Shown piece by piece: positions 18,031 to 28,644 of a DNA stretch of 64,000 bases. This DNA comes from Rhodococcus sp. Leaf247. GTDB lineage: Bacteria > Actinomycetota > Actinomycetes > Mycobacteriales > Mycobacteriaceae. A program made the translations under genes and the position numbers. Every line of letters starts with the position of its first letter. Position 1 is the first letter of the stretch. The DNA is taken from assembly GCF_001426185.1 (NCBI RefSeq), contig NZ_LMRP01000004.1:134405-198404 (forward strand), written 5' to 3'. The notes under the pieces were generated by a model that saw only the letters and a program-made list of their open reading frames with translations, did no database searches and was not told where the DNA came from.

Positions 18031-19407
18031 ATGCGCGACATCGACGAGGTAGACGAGCTCACCAACGGACTCAAGGTCCGCCACCTGACGATGATGGGCC
18101 TCGGCTCAGCGATCGGCGCCGGCCTGTTCCTCGGAACGGGAGCCGGCATCGTCGCCGCCGGACCCGCCGTTCTTCTGTCCTACGCGATCGCCGGGTTCCT
18201 GGTGGTCCTCATCATGCGGATGCTCGGCGAGATGGCCGCCGCCTCACCGTCGTCGGGATCCTTCTCGACGTACGCAGAGATGGCTTTCGGGCGCCTCGCC
18301 GGCTTCGCGACGGGCTGGCTGTACTGGTTCACGCTCGTCATGGTCATGGGGGCCGAGATGACCGGCGCCGCAGCCTTCATGGGCTCCTGGTTCGGCGTCG
18401 ACCCGTGGATTCCCGCCCTGGTCGCGATGGTCGTCTTCACGGTCGTCAACCTGGCGAAGGTCTCGAACTTCGGCGAGTTCGAGTTCTGGTTCGCCGCCAT
18501 CAAGATCACGGTCATCACCGGCTTCCTCGTCATCGGCGCTCTGCTCGTCTTCGGCGTCCTGCCGGGTTCCGACGCCGTGGGACTGGCCAACCTCACCGGC
18601 CTCGGCGGATTCGCGCCCAACGGGATCTCGGGGATCGCTGCGGGACTCCTGGTCGTGGCCTTCGCCTTCGGCGGAATCGAGATCGTCACCATCGCCGCCG
18701 CGGAGTCCGAGGATCCCGCACGGTCCGTCGGACGCGCCGTGCGCAGCGTCGTGTGGCGCATCAGCGTCTTCTACCTCGGCTCCATCCTGGTGATCACGCT
18801 GCTGCTGCCGTGGAACCAGCTCGGCGACGCGGACTCGGCGGCGCAGAGCCCGTTCACGCTGGTGCTGCAGCAGGCGAACATCTCCGGAGTCGTCGGGTTC
18901 ATGGAAGTGATCATCGTGCTGTCGTTGCTCAGTGCGTTCAACGCGCAGATCTACGCCACCAGTCGCATGGTCTACTCGCTGGCGCTGAGAGGGGACGGGC
19001 CGTCGGTGTTGGCGCGGGTCGACCATGCCGGCGTCCCCCGGCCCGCTCTGTTGGTCTCGGTGTTCTTCGGATTCGTGGCGGTGCTGCTCAACTACCTCGA
19101 CGTCGAGGGGCTGTTGACGTTCCTGCTCAACGCGGTCGGGGCATCTCTGCTCGCCATCTGGGCAGTCACCGCGGCATCCCAGTTGCGGCTGCGTCGCCGT
19201 CTCGATGCAGCCGGTCCACTCCCGGTGCGGATGTGGGCGTTCCCCTACCTCAGTTGGTTCGCGCTGATCCTGCTGGCCGGACTGACCGTCCTGATGCTGA
19301 CCGACGAGTCGTCGCGTCGACAGGTGATCGCCACGGCAGTGGTGGTCGCGGGACTCGTGGTGATCGGCTGGATCACCGGTCGGCGGTCGCCGGCACGTCG
19401 GCGCTGA
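18031..19407 (+). CDS. APC-family amino-acid permease
   Basis: 458-residue transporter with about 12 membrane segments. The amino-acid permease signature opens at [24 protein letters not shown], with the conserved Glu in [15 protein letters not shown]. The closest groups are the GABA, proline and aromatic amino-acid permeases; substrate is not assignable. ATG 18031 is chosen over in-frame codons that fall inside the CoA-transferase gene. TACCGT lies 10 nt upstream, so it may have its own promoter. Its 3' end overlaps the convergent fdhD by 35 bp. Confidence 0.88.
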   Translation: MRDIDEVDELTNGLKVRHLTMMGLGSAIGAGLFLGTGAGIVAAGPAVLLSYAIAGFLVVLIMRMLGEMAAASPSSGSFSTYAEMAFGRLAGFATGWLYWFTLVMVMGAEMTGAAAFMGSWFGVDPWIPALVAMVVFTVVNLAKVSNFGEFEFWFAAIKITVITGFLVIGALLVFGVLPGSDAVGLANLTGLGGFAPNGISGIAAGLLVVAFAFGGIEIVTIAAAESEDPARSVGRAVRSVVWRISVFYLGSILVITLLLPWNQLGDADSAAQSPFTLVLQQANISGVVGFMEVIIVLSLLSAFNAQIYATSRMVYSLALRGDGPSVLARVDHAGVPRPALLVSVFFGFVAVLLNYLDVEGLLTFLLNAVGASLLAIWAVTAASQLRLRRRLDAAGPLPVRMWAFPYLSWFALILLAGLTVLMLTDESSRRQVIATAVVVAGLVVIGWITGRRSPARRR

Positions 19408-20224
19408 CCACGCGATCGGCGTGCGTGTAGACGTTCATCCCGTCACCGCGGAGGAATCCGACCACCGTCAGACCGGCCTCGTCCGCGAGGTCGACCGCCA
19501 GTGACGACGGTGCCGACACCGCTGCCAGGATCGGGATCCCGGCCATGACGGCCTTCTGAGCCAGCTCGAACGACGCGCGGCCACTGACCATGAGGACTGT
19601 GCCCGTCAACGGAAGCAGTCCTTCGACGACCGCCCATCCGATCACCTTGTCGACGGCATTGTGACGTCCGACGTCCTCGCGCACGGCGAGTAGCGTTCCG
19701 GCAGTGTCGAACAGCGCGGCCGCATGCAGACCGCCCGTCGTGGAGAAGATGCGCTGATGCTCCCGGAGAGTGTCCGGAAGAGTAGTCAGCACCGCCGTCG
19801 TGACGGAGGCGCCGTCGGATGCGGGGGAGTAGCGCGTGATCGATCGCACCGCGTCGAGGGACGCCTTGCCGCACACGCCGCAGGAGGACGTGGTGTAGAA
19901 GTTGCGCTCCACGCTGGGATCCGGCGCGGGGACGTGGGACGCGAGTGCGAGGTCCAACACGTTGTAGGTGTTCATCCCCTCGTCGTCGACGCCGTCGCAG
20001 TAGCGCGCCGCCAGGATGTCGTCCCGACCACCGATCACGCCCTCGGTGGTGAGGAATCCGTGGGCGAGTTCGACGTCGTGGCCCGGAGTGCGCATCGTGA
20101 CGGCGAGAGCGCGTCCCCCGACACGCAACTCCAACGGTTCCTCGGCCACGACGGTGTCGGGTCGCGACGATCGGTGCGGACCTCTGATGCGGACGACAGG
20201 GCGACGGACGGTGGCTCGCCCCAT
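19373..20224 (-). CDS. fdhD: Formate dehydrogenase accessory sulfurtransferase FdhD
   Basis: 283-residue protein that transfers sulfur to the molybdenum cofactor of formate dehydrogenases. The active cysteines are C115 and C118 in SSCGVCGK; the GRHNAVDK and [12 protein letters not shown] motifs are intact. The start [12 protein letters not shown] is the usual actinobacterial one; an upstream ATG (20284) would add 20 residues. No formate dehydrogenase or molybdopterin gene is present in the window, so its client is elsewhere. It overlaps the convergent permease gene by 35 bp. Confidence 0.93.
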   Translation of the reverse strand: MGRATVRRPVVRIRGPHRSSRPDTVVAEEPLELRVGGRALAVTMRTPGHDVELAHGFLTTEGVIGGRDDILAARYCDGVDDEGMNTYNVLDLALASHVPAPDPSVERNFYTTSSCGVCGKASLDAVRSITRYSPASDGASVTTAVLTTLPDTLREHQRIFSTTGGLHAAALFDTAGTLLAVREDVGRHNAVDKVIGWAVVEGLLPLTGTVLMVSGRASFELAQKAVMAGIPILAAVSAPSSLAVDLADEAGLTVVGFLRGDGMNVYTHADRVVSADVPATADR

Positions 20225-20354
20225 CAGGCGGCCATCCGTGCGGGGCGGACCCTGGATGTAGGGACGGCCTCGGGCGCGGGACATGCGGACATCACTCCAT
20301 GATGGACCCGATCGGCGTGGAGCCGGAGGAGGACCCACCTCACCGCGCCCGGGC

Positions 20355-20373
20355 ATAAGTTAGCCTTACCTTC
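20355..20373. promoter_or_regulatory. IdeR/DtxR-type iron box
   Basis: The minus-strand reading GAAGGTAAGGCTAACTTAT matches 14 of 19 positions of the IdeR consensus TTAGGTTAGGCTAACCTAA, including the whole core GGCTAAC. It lies 60 bp before the siderophore-binding protein gene, where iron-loaded IdeR would repress. Confidence 0.75.
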
Positions 20374-20432
20374 ACACCAGGGGGGCTCGGTTCGACGACG
20401 GGCGCCCGTCACCCGTCGAAGGGACGAATCCG

Positions 20433-21431
20433 ATGGCCATGTCCGCCGGCATCTCGCGCCGCAGTTTCCTCCTCGGTGCCTCCGGTGCCCTCATCGCTGT
20501 CGCCGCAGCATGCAGCACATCCGACGGCGGCGGCTCGGAAGGCTCGGGACCGACCGTGGCCACCAAGTACGGAGACGTCGCCGTCCCCTCGAACCCGCAG
20601 CGCGTCGTCAGCGTCGGGTACAACGATCAGGACACCCTGCTGGCCCTGGGCGCTGTTCCGGTCGGAGTGTTCGACTGGTACGGGGACTACCCGTCCGCGA
20701 CCTGGCCGTGGGCGCAGCCGGCACTGGGCGGCGCCACTCCGCAGATCGTCGGCTCGGCGTCGGAAGGCATCGACGTCGAGAAGGTCGCGTCCGCCACGCC
20801 GGACCTGATCGTGGGCACCTACGCGGGTATCACGCAGTCCGAGTTCGACTCGCTGTCCCAGCTCGCTCCCACCGTCACCCAGCCGGCAGGATTCGCCGAC
20901 TACGGCATCCCGTGGCGTGATCAGACGACCCTGCTCGGCGAGGCCCTGGGCAAATCGGATCAGGCTGCGTCGTTGATCTCGGATCTCGAGGGCACCTTCG
21001 CGGACGTCGCCGCCGCCAACCCGTCCTTCGCCGGCAAGACCGTGCTGGTGGGTGCGCTGCAAGGTCCCGGCCAGTTCGGTGTGTACGGCGCCCAGGACCC
21101 CAAGGTCCGATTCCTCAACGACCTGGGCTTCGTCAACCCTCCGGTCGCCGACGAGGTCGGTGAGCGCAACTTCGCCACGATCAGCACCGAGCAGCTCTCC
21201 CTGGCCGACGTCGACGTCCTGGTCTGGTACGCGGGCGGTGGCTTCGGGGACAAACTGCGCGCGGAGCTCGCCGCGACACCGGTCTACCAGCAGCTCGCCG
21301 CCGTCCGTGACGGCCGCGTCATCATCCTCGAGGACGAGGCCGCCGAGGCCATGGCGTGGAGCACCGTGCTGAGCCTGCCGTTCGCGCTGGAGCAGATCCC
21401 GTCCCGTCTGGCGCCGCTCGTCCGCCAGTAG
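20433..21431 (+). CDS. Iron-siderophore ABC transporter substrate-binding lipoprotein
   Basis: 332-residue FepB/FhuD-type periplasmic-binding protein. The N-terminus ISRRSFLLGASG carries a twin-arginine motif, and the lipobox VAAAC puts the acylated cysteine at residue 27, so Tat export and membrane anchoring are predicted. The segment PQRVVSVGYNDQDTLLALGAVPVGVFDW is typical of the siderophore-binding fold. No permease or ATPase gene follows, so it must use a transporter encoded elsewhere. An IdeR-like box precedes it, and a strong hairpin follows it. Confidence 0.88.
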   Translation: MAMSAGISRRSFLLGASGALIAVAAACSTSDGGGSEGSGPTVATKYGDVAVPSNPQRVVSVGYNDQDTLLALGAVPVGVFDWYGDYPSATWPWAQPALGGATPQIVGSASEGIDVEKVASATPDLIVGTYAGITQSEFDSLSQLAPTVTQPAGFADYGIPWRDQTTLLGEALGKSDQAASLISDLEGTFADVAAANPSFAGKTVLVGALQGPGQFGVYGAQDPKVRFLNDLGFVNPPVADEVGERNFATISTEQLSLADVDVLVWYAGGGFGDKLRAELAATPVYQQLAAVRDGRVIILEDEAAEAMAWSTVLSLPFALEQIPSRLAPLVRQ

Positions 21432-21476
21432 GGGGCTCGGCACCGGCGCGGACAGCGCACACCCACTGCGTCATCC

Positions 21477-21510
21477 GCACACCCTCTCCAGCCGGCGGTA
21501 GAGGGTGTGC
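21477..21510. terminator. Hairpin terminator after the siderophore-binding protein
   Basis: Perfect 11-bp arms GCACACCCTCT (21477-21487) and AGAGGGTGTGC (21500-21510) with a 12-nt loop. A smaller inverted repeat GGTGT-GT-ACACC lies at 21523-21534, close to the promoter of the next gene. Confidence 0.75.
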
Positions 21511-21544
21511 GCCTCACCGACAAGGTGTGTACACCCGCCCCCGG

Positions 21545-21550
21545 TAGGTT
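21545..21550 (+). promoter_or_regulatory. Leaderless -10 (TAGGTT) for the S9 peptidase
   Basis: TAGGTT is followed by 6 nt and the ATG at 21557; no Shine-Dalgarno is present. Confidence 0.5.
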
Positions 21551-21556
21551 CGGCTC

Positions 21557-23626
21557 ATGAGCACTTCTCCCGACCCGAGCGGTACTCCCTTCCGGTCGCC
21601 CTCGAGCTATCTCGACATCCGAAGGATGGCCGGTCTCGCGCTCTCTCCCGACGGGTCCTCGCTGGTCGTCACCGTCTCCGAGCTGAACCCCGCTCGCACG
21701 AAGTACGTGTCGTCGCTGTGGGCGATCGATCCGGCGGGCGTCACCGCGCCGCGCAGGCTGACACGGGCCGGCACGGGTGACTCCTCTCCGACGTTCGCGG
21801 CCGACGGAGACCTGCTGTTCCGCCGCGCCGCCTCGGCGGAGGAGGGCGCGCCCTCCGCGGTGTGGGCGCTGTCGTCCCGAGGTGGAGAACCCCGACGCCT
21901 CGTCCACCGCGGCGGGGGAGTGTCCTCCGTCGTCGCGGCGTCCGAGGCACCGACGGTCCTGGTCACGGGCTCGGTGCTCGGGGACGTCGACCGCGACGAG
22001 TTCCTGCGGACGCTGCGCAAGGACTCGGCCGTGACAGCCGTCCTGCACAGCGGGTATCCCGTGCGGTACTGGGACGCGGACCTCGGCCCGGAGCGCACCC
22101 ACCTGTTCGTCGGATCCGTCGACGGTCCCGACGCAACCGATGTCCCCCTCACCTCGCTGACTCCCGCACCGGGTGGATCGACGGGCGGCGGTGAGTACCG
22201 CGACACCGGTGCCGACGTGGCGCCGGACGGTTCGTTCGTGGTGGCCACACGCAAGGTGTCGGGAGCCGACGCGAGCACCCGGCAAGTGCTGGTCCGGCTC
22301 GACACGGCGGGCGGCGCAGCGACGGTGCTCGTCGACGACGAGGAGGCGGACGTCGCGTCGCCGGTCGTCTCACGGGACGGCACCCGCGTGGCGTATCTCC
22401 GCGAGAGCCGTCCCTCACCCGACACCGCCCCGCGGGTGGACTTGTTCGTCCTCGATCTCGCGACGGGAACGACCGAGCAGTGGGCGCCGGGGTGGGACAG
22501 GTGGCCGACATCGGCGACGTGGACCGCGGACTCGACGGCCCTGCTCGTGACGGCGGACGACGGCGGCCGAGCACCGATCTTCGTCGTCACACCCGACTCC
22601 GCGACGATCCTGACGCCGGGAGAGCACGCCTACACCGATGTGCGCGCGGCACCCGACGGTGACGTCGCGTACGCGATGCAGGCCTCGTATCGCGTTCCGC
22701 CGCATCCTGTTCGGATCGATCTCTCCACAGGCGAGGTCGCGGCGCTCCACGTCCCGGTGGACCTTCCGGAGCTACCGGGCACACTCGAGGACGTCTCGAC
22801 GGTGACGGACGACGGGACCACCGTCCGGGCGTGGCTCGCGCTGCCCGAGGGCACGTCGGCGGACTGGCCGGCGCCGTTGGTGCTGTGGGCGCACGGAGGT
22901 CCCCTCGGATCGTGGAACACGTGGTCGTGGCGGTGGAACCCCTGGATGCTGGTCGCGCAGGGGTACGCGGTCCTGATGCCGGACCCCGCGCTGTCCACCG
23001 GGTACGGACAGGACTTCGTGCAGCGCGGATGGGGCAGGTGGGGCAAGGAGCCGTACACCGACCTGATGGCCGTGACCGATGCCGTCGAGGCGCGGGACGA
23101 CATCGACTCCACCCGCACCGCGATGATGGGCGGCTCCTTCGGCGGGTACATGGCCAACTGGATCGCCGGTCACACCGACCGTTTCCGGGCGATCGTCTCG
23201 CATGCCGGTCTCTGGGCGCTGGACCAGTTCGGACCCACCACCGACGACGCGTCCTACTGGGCACAGGAGATGACGCCCGAGATGGCGTTCGAGAACTCGC
23301 CGCATCTCTACGTCGCGGACATCTCGACTCCGATGCTCGTCATCCACGGCGACAAGGACTACCGCGTCCCGGTCGGTGAGGCCCTGCGGTTGTGGTGGGA
23401 GTTGCTCTCCGAGTCCGCGACTGCGACCGATGCCGAGGGCGAGACCGTCCATCGCTTCCTGTACTTCCCCGACGAGAACCACTGGATCCTCTCGCCGCAG
23501 CACACCGCGGTCTGGTACGGCGCCGTGCACGCGTTCCTCTCCGAGCACGTGCTGGGCCAGCCCGCACCGATGCCCGAGATCCTCGCGGCGCGACCGGGGA
23601 AACTCACCGATCCCGAGGAGAACTAG
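21557..23626 (+). CDS. S9-family serine peptidase (prolyl oligopeptidase / acylaminoacyl peptidase type)
   Basis: 689 residues: a beta-propeller gate domain (about 20-400) followed by an alpha/beta-hydrolase domain. The catalytic Ser is in MMGGSFGGYMANW, Asp in IHGDKDYRVPVGEA and His in PDENHWIL, so the triad is complete. Such enzymes cleave short peptides in the cytosol; no signal peptide is seen. It ends 9 bp before valS, and its stop codon TAG is part of the putative valS -10 hexamer. The gene is not part of the conserved block around valS. Confidence 0.92.
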   Translation: MSTSPDPSGTPFRSPSSYLDIRRMAGLALSPDGSSLVVTVSELNPARTKYVSSLWAIDPAGVTAPRRLTRAGTGDSSPTFAADGDLLFRRAASAEEGAPSAVWALSSRGGEPRRLVHRGGGVSSVVAASEAPTVLVTGSVLGDVDRDEFLRTLRKDSAVTAVLHSGYPVRYWDADLGPERTHLFVGSVDGPDATDVPLTSLTPAPGGSTGGGEYRDTGADVAPDGSFVVATRKVSGADASTRQVLVRLDTAGGAATVLVDDEEADVASPVVSRDGTRVAYLRESRPSPDTAPRVDLFVLDLATGTTEQWAPGWDRWPTSATWTADSTALLVTADDGGRAPIFVVTPDSATILTPGEHAYTDVRAAPDGDVAYAMQASYRVPPHPVRIDLSTGEVAALHVPVDLPELPGTLEDVSTVTDDGTTVRAWLALPEGTSADWPAPLVLWAHGGPLGSWNTWSWRWNPWMLVAQGYAVLMPDPALSTGYGQDFVQRGWGRWGKEPYTDLMAVTDAVEARDDIDSTRTAMMGGSFGGYMANWIAGHTDRFRAIVSHAGLWALDQFGPTTDDASYWAQEMTPEMAFENSPHLYVADISTPMLVIHGDKDYRVPVGEALRLWWELLSESATATDAEGETVHRFLYFPDENHWILSPQHTAVWYGAVHAFLSEHVLGQPAPMPEILAARPGKLTDPEEN

Positions 23627-23629
23627 AAT
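23624..23629 (+). promoter_or_regulatory. Leaderless -10 (TAGAAT) for valS, built on the upstream stop codon
   Basis: TAGAAT includes the TAG stop of the peptidase gene and is followed by 6 nt and GTG 23636. Confidence 0.5.
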
Positions 23630-23635
23630 CACCCG

Positions 23636-26305
23636 GTGACCAGATCGACGACTGTCCCCGAAGACAATCCCGCAGACCGCCTCCCGAAGTCCTGGAACCC
23701 CGGCGAGGTCGAAGCAGAGCTCTACCAGGGATGGGTCGACGCAGGCTACTTCGTCGCCGATCCGGAGAGCGCGAAGCCCGGCTACTCCATCGTGCTGCCC
23801 CCGCCGAACGTGACCGGCAGCCTGCACATGGGCCATGCGTTGGACCACACGTTGATGGACGTGCTGTCCCGCCGCAAGCGCATGCAGGGCTACGAGGTGC
23901 TGTGGCTCCCCGGCATGGACCACGCCGGTATCGCCACGCAGTCGCTCGTCGAGAAGAAGCTCGTGGCCGAGGGAACGTCGAAGGACGATCTCGGACGCGA
24001 GAAGTTCATCGAGAAGGTCTGGGAATGGAAGCGCGAATCCGGCGGGACCATCGGCGAGCAGATGCGCCGCATCGGCGACGGTGTCGACTGGAGCCGTGAA
24101 CGCTTCACCATGGACGAGGGTCTGTCACGCGCCGTGCAGACCATCTTCAAGATGCTGCACGATCGCGGGTTGATCTACCGCGCCGAGCGACTCGTCAACT
24201 GGTCGCCCGTGCTGAAGACGGCGATCTCGGACATCGAGGTCAAGTACGAGGACGTCGAGGGCGAGCTGGTCTCGCTGCGGTACGGCTCGCTGAACGACGA
24301 CGAACCCCACGTCGTCGTCGCCACCACCCGCGTCGAGACGATGCTGGGCGACACCGCCGTGGCGGTTCACCCCGACGACGAGCGCTACACCCACCTCGTG
24401 GGCACGACGCTGCCGCACCCGTTCCTCGATCGCGAGATCCCGATCATCGCCGACGATTACGTCGATCCCGAGTTCGGTACCGGCGCAGTCAAGATCACGC
24501 CCGCACACGACCCCAACGACTTCGAGATGGGTATGCGGCACTCGCTGCCGATGCCGTCGATCATGGACACGTCCGGACGCATCGTCGACACGGGAACGCA
24601 GTTCGACGGAATGGACCGCTTCGAGGCACGCGTCGCCGTGCGCGAGGCGTTGGCCGAGCAGAATCGCGTCGTCGCCGAGAAGCGGCCGTACGTCCACAGC
24701 GTCGGACACTCCGAGCGCAGCGGTGAGCCCATCGAACCCCGACTGTCCCTGCAGTGGTGGGTGAACGTCTCCACCCTGGCGCAGTCCGCCGGTGACGCCG
24801 TGCGCGACGGGCGCACCGTCATTCATCCGAAGAGCCAGGAACCGCGCTGGTTCGCATGGGTCGACGACATGCACGACTGGTGCATCTCTCGTCAGCTGTG
24901 GTGGGGCCACCGCATCCCCATCTGGTACGGCCCCGACGGCGAGACCGTGTGCCTCGGACCGGACGAGACCCCGCCCGAGGGCTGGGTCCAGGATCCGGAC
25001 GTGCTGGACACCTGGTTCTCCTCGGGCCTGTGGCCGTTCTCGACGATGGGGTGGCCCGACCGCACTCCCGACCTCGAGAAGTTCTATCCCACCAGCGTTC
25101 TCGTCACCGGCTACGACATCCTGTTCTTCTGGGTGGCCCGGATGATGATGTTCGGCACCACGATCGGTGACCAGCTTCCCGGTCCCGTCCCGTTCCGCGA
25201 CGTGTTCCTGCACGGCCTGGTGCGCGACGAGTTCGGCCGCAAGATGTCGAAGTCCAAGGGCAACGGCATCGATCCGCTCGACTGGGTCGACCGCTTCGGT
25301 GCCGACGCGTTGCGCTTCACTCTCGCTCGCGGAGCGCACCCCGGCGGCGACCTGTCGGTGGGTGAGGACAACGCGCAGAGTTCCCGCAACTTCGCCACCA
25401 AGCTGTTCAACGCCACGAAGTTCGCGTTGATGAACGGCGCAGTGGTGCAGGAACTTCCGGCTCGGTCGGACCTGACCGACGCCGACCGGTGGATCCTCGA
25501 TCGGCTCGCTCTCGTGCGCGCCGAGGTCGACGACGCGTTGGACCGCTACGAATTCGGCAAAGCCTGCGAATCGCTGTACCACTTCGCGTGGGACGAGGTG
25601 TGCGACTGGTACCTCGAACTCGCGAAGGTGCAGTTCGCGTCCGAGACACACGCCGACAACACCCGCGCCGTTCTCGGCGTCGTGCTCGATTCCATCCTGC
25701 GTCTGCTGCACCCGGTGATCCCGTTCGTGACCGAGACGCTGTGGAAGGCGCTCACCGGCGGTGCCAGCGTCGTCGTGGCCGACTGGCCCCGCGAGACCGG
25801 TGTCGGCGCCGATCCCGTTGCCCAGCAACGTGTCACCGACATGCAGAAGCTCATCACCGAGATCCGACGGTTCCGCAGCGACCAGGGAGTCAAGCCCAAG
25901 CAGAAGGTCCCGGCGCGCCTTGTCGGCATCGACGAGGCCGACATCGCGTCGCTCGTCCCCGCGACTCGCGCACTGTCCTTCCTCGTGGAGCCCGAGGACG
26001 ACTTCGCCGAGACCGCGTCGATCGAGGTCCGACTCTCCCTCGGAACCGTGACCGTCTCCGTCGACACCTCGGGAACCGTCGACATCGAGGCCGAGCGCAA
26101 GCGCTGCGAGAAGGACCTCGCCGCGGCAGTCAAGGAACTCGAGGCCACCACCGCCAAGCTGGGCAACGAGGCCTTCGTCGGCAAGGCGCCGGAAGCCGTC
26201 GTCGACAAGATCAAGGGGCGTCAGCAGATCGCCCGCGAGGAGGTCGAGCGGCTCACGCGTCGACTGGGCGAACTCACGAGCCAGGGAAAGTCGGGCACGG
26301 CATGA
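23636..26305 (+). CDS. valS: Valyl-tRNA synthetase
   Basis: 889-residue class I synthetase that charges tRNA-Val. The HIGH motif appears as HMGH at 64-67 within [16 protein letters not shown], and KMSKS at 536-540. The editing domain lies between them ([15 protein letters not shown]), and a C-terminal coiled coil follows ([20 protein letters not shown]). GTG 23636 is chosen; no ribosome-binding site fits, but a -10 element lies just upstream. The stop overlaps the folC start by ATGA, as in the mycobacterial valS-folC pair. Confidence 0.97.
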   Translation: MTRSTTVPEDNPADRLPKSWNPGEVEAELYQGWVDAGYFVADPESAKPGYSIVLPPPNVTGSLHMGHALDHTLMDVLSRRKRMQGYEVLWLPGMDHAGIATQSLVEKKLVAEGTSKDDLGREKFIEKVWEWKRESGGTIGEQMRRIGDGVDWSRERFTMDEGLSRAVQTIFKMLHDRGLIYRAERLVNWSPVLKTAISDIEVKYEDVEGELVSLRYGSLNDDEPHVVVATTRVETMLGDTAVAVHPDDERYTHLVGTTLPHPFLDREIPIIADDYVDPEFGTGAVKITPAHDPNDFEMGMRHSLPMPSIMDTSGRIVDTGTQFDGMDRFEARVAVREALAEQNRVVAEKRPYVHSVGHSERSGEPIEPRLSLQWWVNVSTLAQSAGDAVRDGRTVIHPKSQEPRWFAWVDDMHDWCISRQLWWGHRIPIWYGPDGETVCLGPDETPPEGWVQDPDVLDTWFSSGLWPFSTMGWPDRTPDLEKFYPTSVLVTGYDILFFWVARMMMFGTTIGDQLPGPVPFRDVFLHGLVRDEFGRKMSKSKGNGIDPLDWVDRFGADALRFTLARGAHPGGDLSVGEDNAQSSRNFATKLFNATKFALMNGAVVQELPARSDLTDADRWILDRLALVRAEVDDALDRYEFGKACESLYHFAWDEVCDWYLELAKVQFASETHADNTRAVLGVVLDSILRLLHPVIPFVTETLWKALTGGASVVVADWPRETGVGADPVAQQRVTDMQKLITEIRRFRSDQGVKPKQKVPARLVGIDEADIASLVPATRALSFLVEPEDDFAETASIEVRLSLGTVTVSVDTSGTVDIEAERKRCEKDLAAAVKELEATTAKLGNEAFVGKAPEAVVDKIKGRQQIAREEVERLTRRLGELTSQGKSGTA

Positions 26306-27738
26306 CCTTCCCCGGAACCTCCGGCCCCGACGGAGTGGTGGGGCCCTCGCCGGTGGACCTGGCCGAGTTCGCACTCGTCGAGGCCGAGCTCGATCAGCGT
26401 TGGGGTGAGACCACCATCGAGCCGTCGCTGACCCGCATCAGCGCGTTGATGGACCTGCTCGGTTCACCGCAGGCGAGCTACCCGTCGATCCACGTCGCGG
26501 GCACCAACGGCAAGACTTCCGTGACCAGGATGATCGAGGCTCTGCTGCGGGCCTTCCATCGTCGGACCGGCCGGACGACCAGCCCGCATCTGCAGATCGC
26601 CACCGAACGCATCGCCGTCGACGGACTGCCGTTGACGCCGCGGCAGTACGTGGACACGTACCGCGAGATCCTCCCGTACGTCGAGATGATCGACGCGCAG
26701 TCCGAGGCCGCCGGGGGACCGGCGATGAGCAAGTTCGAGGTCGTCACCGCGATGGCGTTCGCCGCGTTCGCCGAGGCGCCCGTGGACGTGGCCGTCGTCG
26801 AGGTCGGTCTCGGCGGTCGTTGGGACGCGACGAACGTGGTGGATGCGCAGGTATCGGTGATCACGCCGATCGGGATCGACCACATCGAGTACCTGGGGAC
26901 CGATCTCGCGGGCATCGCGGCCGAGAAGGCCGGCATCATCAAGAAGGCGCCCGAGCGACTCGATCCGATCGACACGGTCGCGGTCCTGGACGAGCAGCAA
27001 CCCGAGGTCACCGACGTGCTGTTGCGTCGCGCCGTCGAGATGGACGCCGCCGTGGCCCGCGCGGGTTCCGAGTTCGTCGTGCTCGCTCGTCGCGTCGCGG
27101 TCGGTGGACAACAGCTCGAACTCCGCGGACTCGGCGGGATCTACGACGACATCTTCCTGCCGCTGCACGGCGAACACCAGGCACGTAACGCGTCACTGGC
27201 GCTCGCTGCCGTCGAGGCGTTCTTCGGAGCGGGAGCGGACCGCGGCCTCGACATCGAGACCGTCCGCGAAGGGTTCGCCTCGGTGGTCAATCCGGGACGC
27301 CTCGAACGCGTCCGTAACGCGCCCACCGTGTTCATCGACGCCGCGCACAACCCGCACGGAGCGTCGGCGCTCGCCGCCACGCTGACCGCGGAGTTCGACT
27401 TCCGCAAACTCGTCGGTGTCGTCGCCGTCATGAAGGACAAGGACGTCGACGGCATCCTCCAGGCACTCGAACCCGTTCTGGACGAGGTGGTGGTCACGCA
27501 CAACGGATCCCCCCGCGGACTCGAGATCGACGCACTCGCCGACGCCGCCGTCGCCAAGTTCGGCGACGAGCGGGTGGTGGTCGCGGAGACGCTGCCCGAT
27601 GCGCTCGAGATCGCCATCGGTATCGCCGAGGACGTCGCCGACGAGGGCGAAGCAGTCTCCGGGGCCGGCGTCGTCGTCACCGGATCGGTGACGACCGCGG
27701 GCGCGGCCCGCACCCTCTTCGGGAAGGACCCGGTATGA
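26302..27738 (+). CDS. folC: Bifunctional folylpolyglutamate synthase / dihydrofolate synthase
   Basis: 478-residue Mur-ligase-fold enzyme that adds glutamate to dihydropteroate and to folates. The P-loop GTNGKT is at 67-72, the lysine/metal region includes [14 protein letters not shown], and the C-terminal domain holds the conserved DAAHNPHG motif. Start overlaps valS by 4 bp and stop overlaps the DUF4233 gene by 4 bp, so the three are translated as a coupled unit. Slightly longer than most FolC because of a short N-terminal extension. Confidence 0.96.
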   Translation: MTFPGTSGPDGVVGPSPVDLAEFALVEAELDQRWGETTIEPSLTRISALMDLLGSPQASYPSIHVAGTNGKTSVTRMIEALLRAFHRRTGRTTSPHLQIATERIAVDGLPLTPRQYVDTYREILPYVEMIDAQSEAAGGPAMSKFEVVTAMAFAAFAEAPVDVAVVEVGLGGRWDATNVVDAQVSVITPIGIDHIEYLGTDLAGIAAEKAGIIKKAPERLDPIDTVAVLDEQQPEVTDVLLRRAVEMDAAVARAGSEFVVLARRVAVGGQQLELRGLGGIYDDIFLPLHGEHQARNASLALAAVEAFFGAGADRGLDIETVREGFASVVNPGRLERVRNAPTVFIDAAHNPHGASALAATLTAEFDFRKLVGVVAVMKDKDVDGILQALEPVLDEVVVTHNGSPRGLEIDALADAAVAKFGDERVVVAETLPDALEIAIGIAEDVADEGEAVSGAGVVVTGSVTTAGAARTLFGKDPV

Positions 27739-28133
27739 CCACCGCCGAGACAGGGCAGTTCCCGCCGCCCGCACGTGACCCGTGGAAGGGATTCCGCGGT
27801 GTCTGCGCCGGCACCCTGGTTCTCGAGGCGATCGTGGTGCTGCTCGCGCTGCCGGTCGTCGGAACCGTCGGCGGAGGCGTCACCTGGATCAGCGGCACGT
27901 ACCTCGTCGGCCTCGGGGTCCTGATGATCCTCGGCGCCGGCCTGCAGGGGCGCTCGTGGGCTCTGTCCTTCGATCTCGGACTCCAGGTGCTGGTCATCCT
28001 CGGTTTCCTCGCCCACCCGTCGATCGCCGTCGTCGGGGTGCTGTTCCTCGCCGTGTGGCTGTATCTGCTCTACCTCCGACGCGACCTCCGTCGGAGGATC
28101 GCCGAGGGCCGGTTGCCGTCCCAGCGTGAGTGA
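27735..28133 (+). CDS. DUF4233 small membrane protein
   Basis: 132 residues with four predicted membrane segments (about 24-45, 49-70, 78-95 and 97-114), ending in a basic tail YLRRDLRRRIAEGRLPSQRE. This family always accompanies folC in Mycobacteriales (Rv2446c); its role is unknown. The start overlaps folC by ATGA. Confidence 0.88.
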   Translation: MTTAETGQFPPPARDPWKGFRGVCAGTLVLEAIVVLLALPVVGTVGGGVTWISGTYLVGLGVLMILGAGLQGRSWALSFDLGLQVLVILGFLAHPSIAVVGVLFLAVWLYLLYLRRDLRRRIAEGRLPSQRE

Positions 28134-28164
28134 CGGGGTGCGCGAGCGCGCCTACCCCGTCCTC

Positions 28165-28170
28165 TAGGCT
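28165..28170 (+). promoter_or_regulatory. Leaderless -10 (TAGGCT) for ndk
   Basis: TAGGCT is followed by 8 nt and GTG 28179; there is no Shine-Dalgarno. Confidence 0.45.
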
Positions 28171-28178
28171 CTGCGATC

Positions 28179-28592
28179 GTGACCGAACGCACTCTCGTCC
28201 TGATCAAGCCCGATGGCGTCGCTCGTCGATTCGTCGGGGAAATCCTCGGCCGTGTCGAGCGCAAAGGCCTCGACCTCGTCGCGCTCGACCTGCGCACCGT
28301 GTCCCGTGACGTGGCGGAGCAGCACTACGCCGAGCACGCCGAGCGCCCGTTCTTCCCCGACCTGATCGACTTCATCACCTCCGGTCCCCTCGTGGCCGCG
28401 GTGCTCGAAGGTCCCCGAGCGATCGAGGCGTTCCGCCAGCTCGCCGGTGGCACCGACCCCGTCGCCAAGGCCACGCCCGGCACCATCCGCGCCGACCTCG
28501 CACTCGACGGTCAGAAGAACCTCGTCCACGGCTCGGATTCGACCGAGTCCGCCGCTCGCGAGATCGCTCTCTGGTTCCCTGAGCTGGGCTGA
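28179..28592 (+). CDS. ndk: Nucleoside diphosphate kinase
   Basis: 137-residue enzyme that balances nucleoside triphosphate pools by transferring phosphate through a histidine. The phospho-histidine is H117 in KNLVHGSDS, and the N-terminal [10 protein letters not shown] strand is intact. The start is GTG, as often in this family. Same position as Rv2445c, between DUF4233 and rne. A long GC-rich hairpin follows. Confidence 0.97.
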   Translation: MTERTLVLIKPDGVARRFVGEILGRVERKGLDLVALDLRTVSRDVAEQHYAEHAERPFFPDLIDFITSGPLVAAVLEGPRAIEAFRQLAGGTDPVAKATPGTIRADLALDGQKNLVHGSDSTESAAREIALWFPELG

Positions 28593-28603
28593 TGTCCGCC
28601 CCG

Positions 28604-28644
28604 CGCCGCGTGCCGTGCCACTCGAGCGGCAATGGCACGCGGCG
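28604..28644 (+). terminator. Hairpin terminator after ndk
   Basis: Arms CGCCGCGTGCC (28604-28614) and GGCACGCGGCG (28634-28644), extended inward by TGCC/GGCA, with the loop near ACTCGAGC. It starts 11 bp after the ndk stop. Confidence 0.75.

Noticed and set aside
24125..26374. Very long open frame on the minus strand opposite valS
   Set aside because: Mirror of a GC-rich coding sequence; the translation is low complexity with no domain, while the plus-strand frame is unmistakably ValRS.
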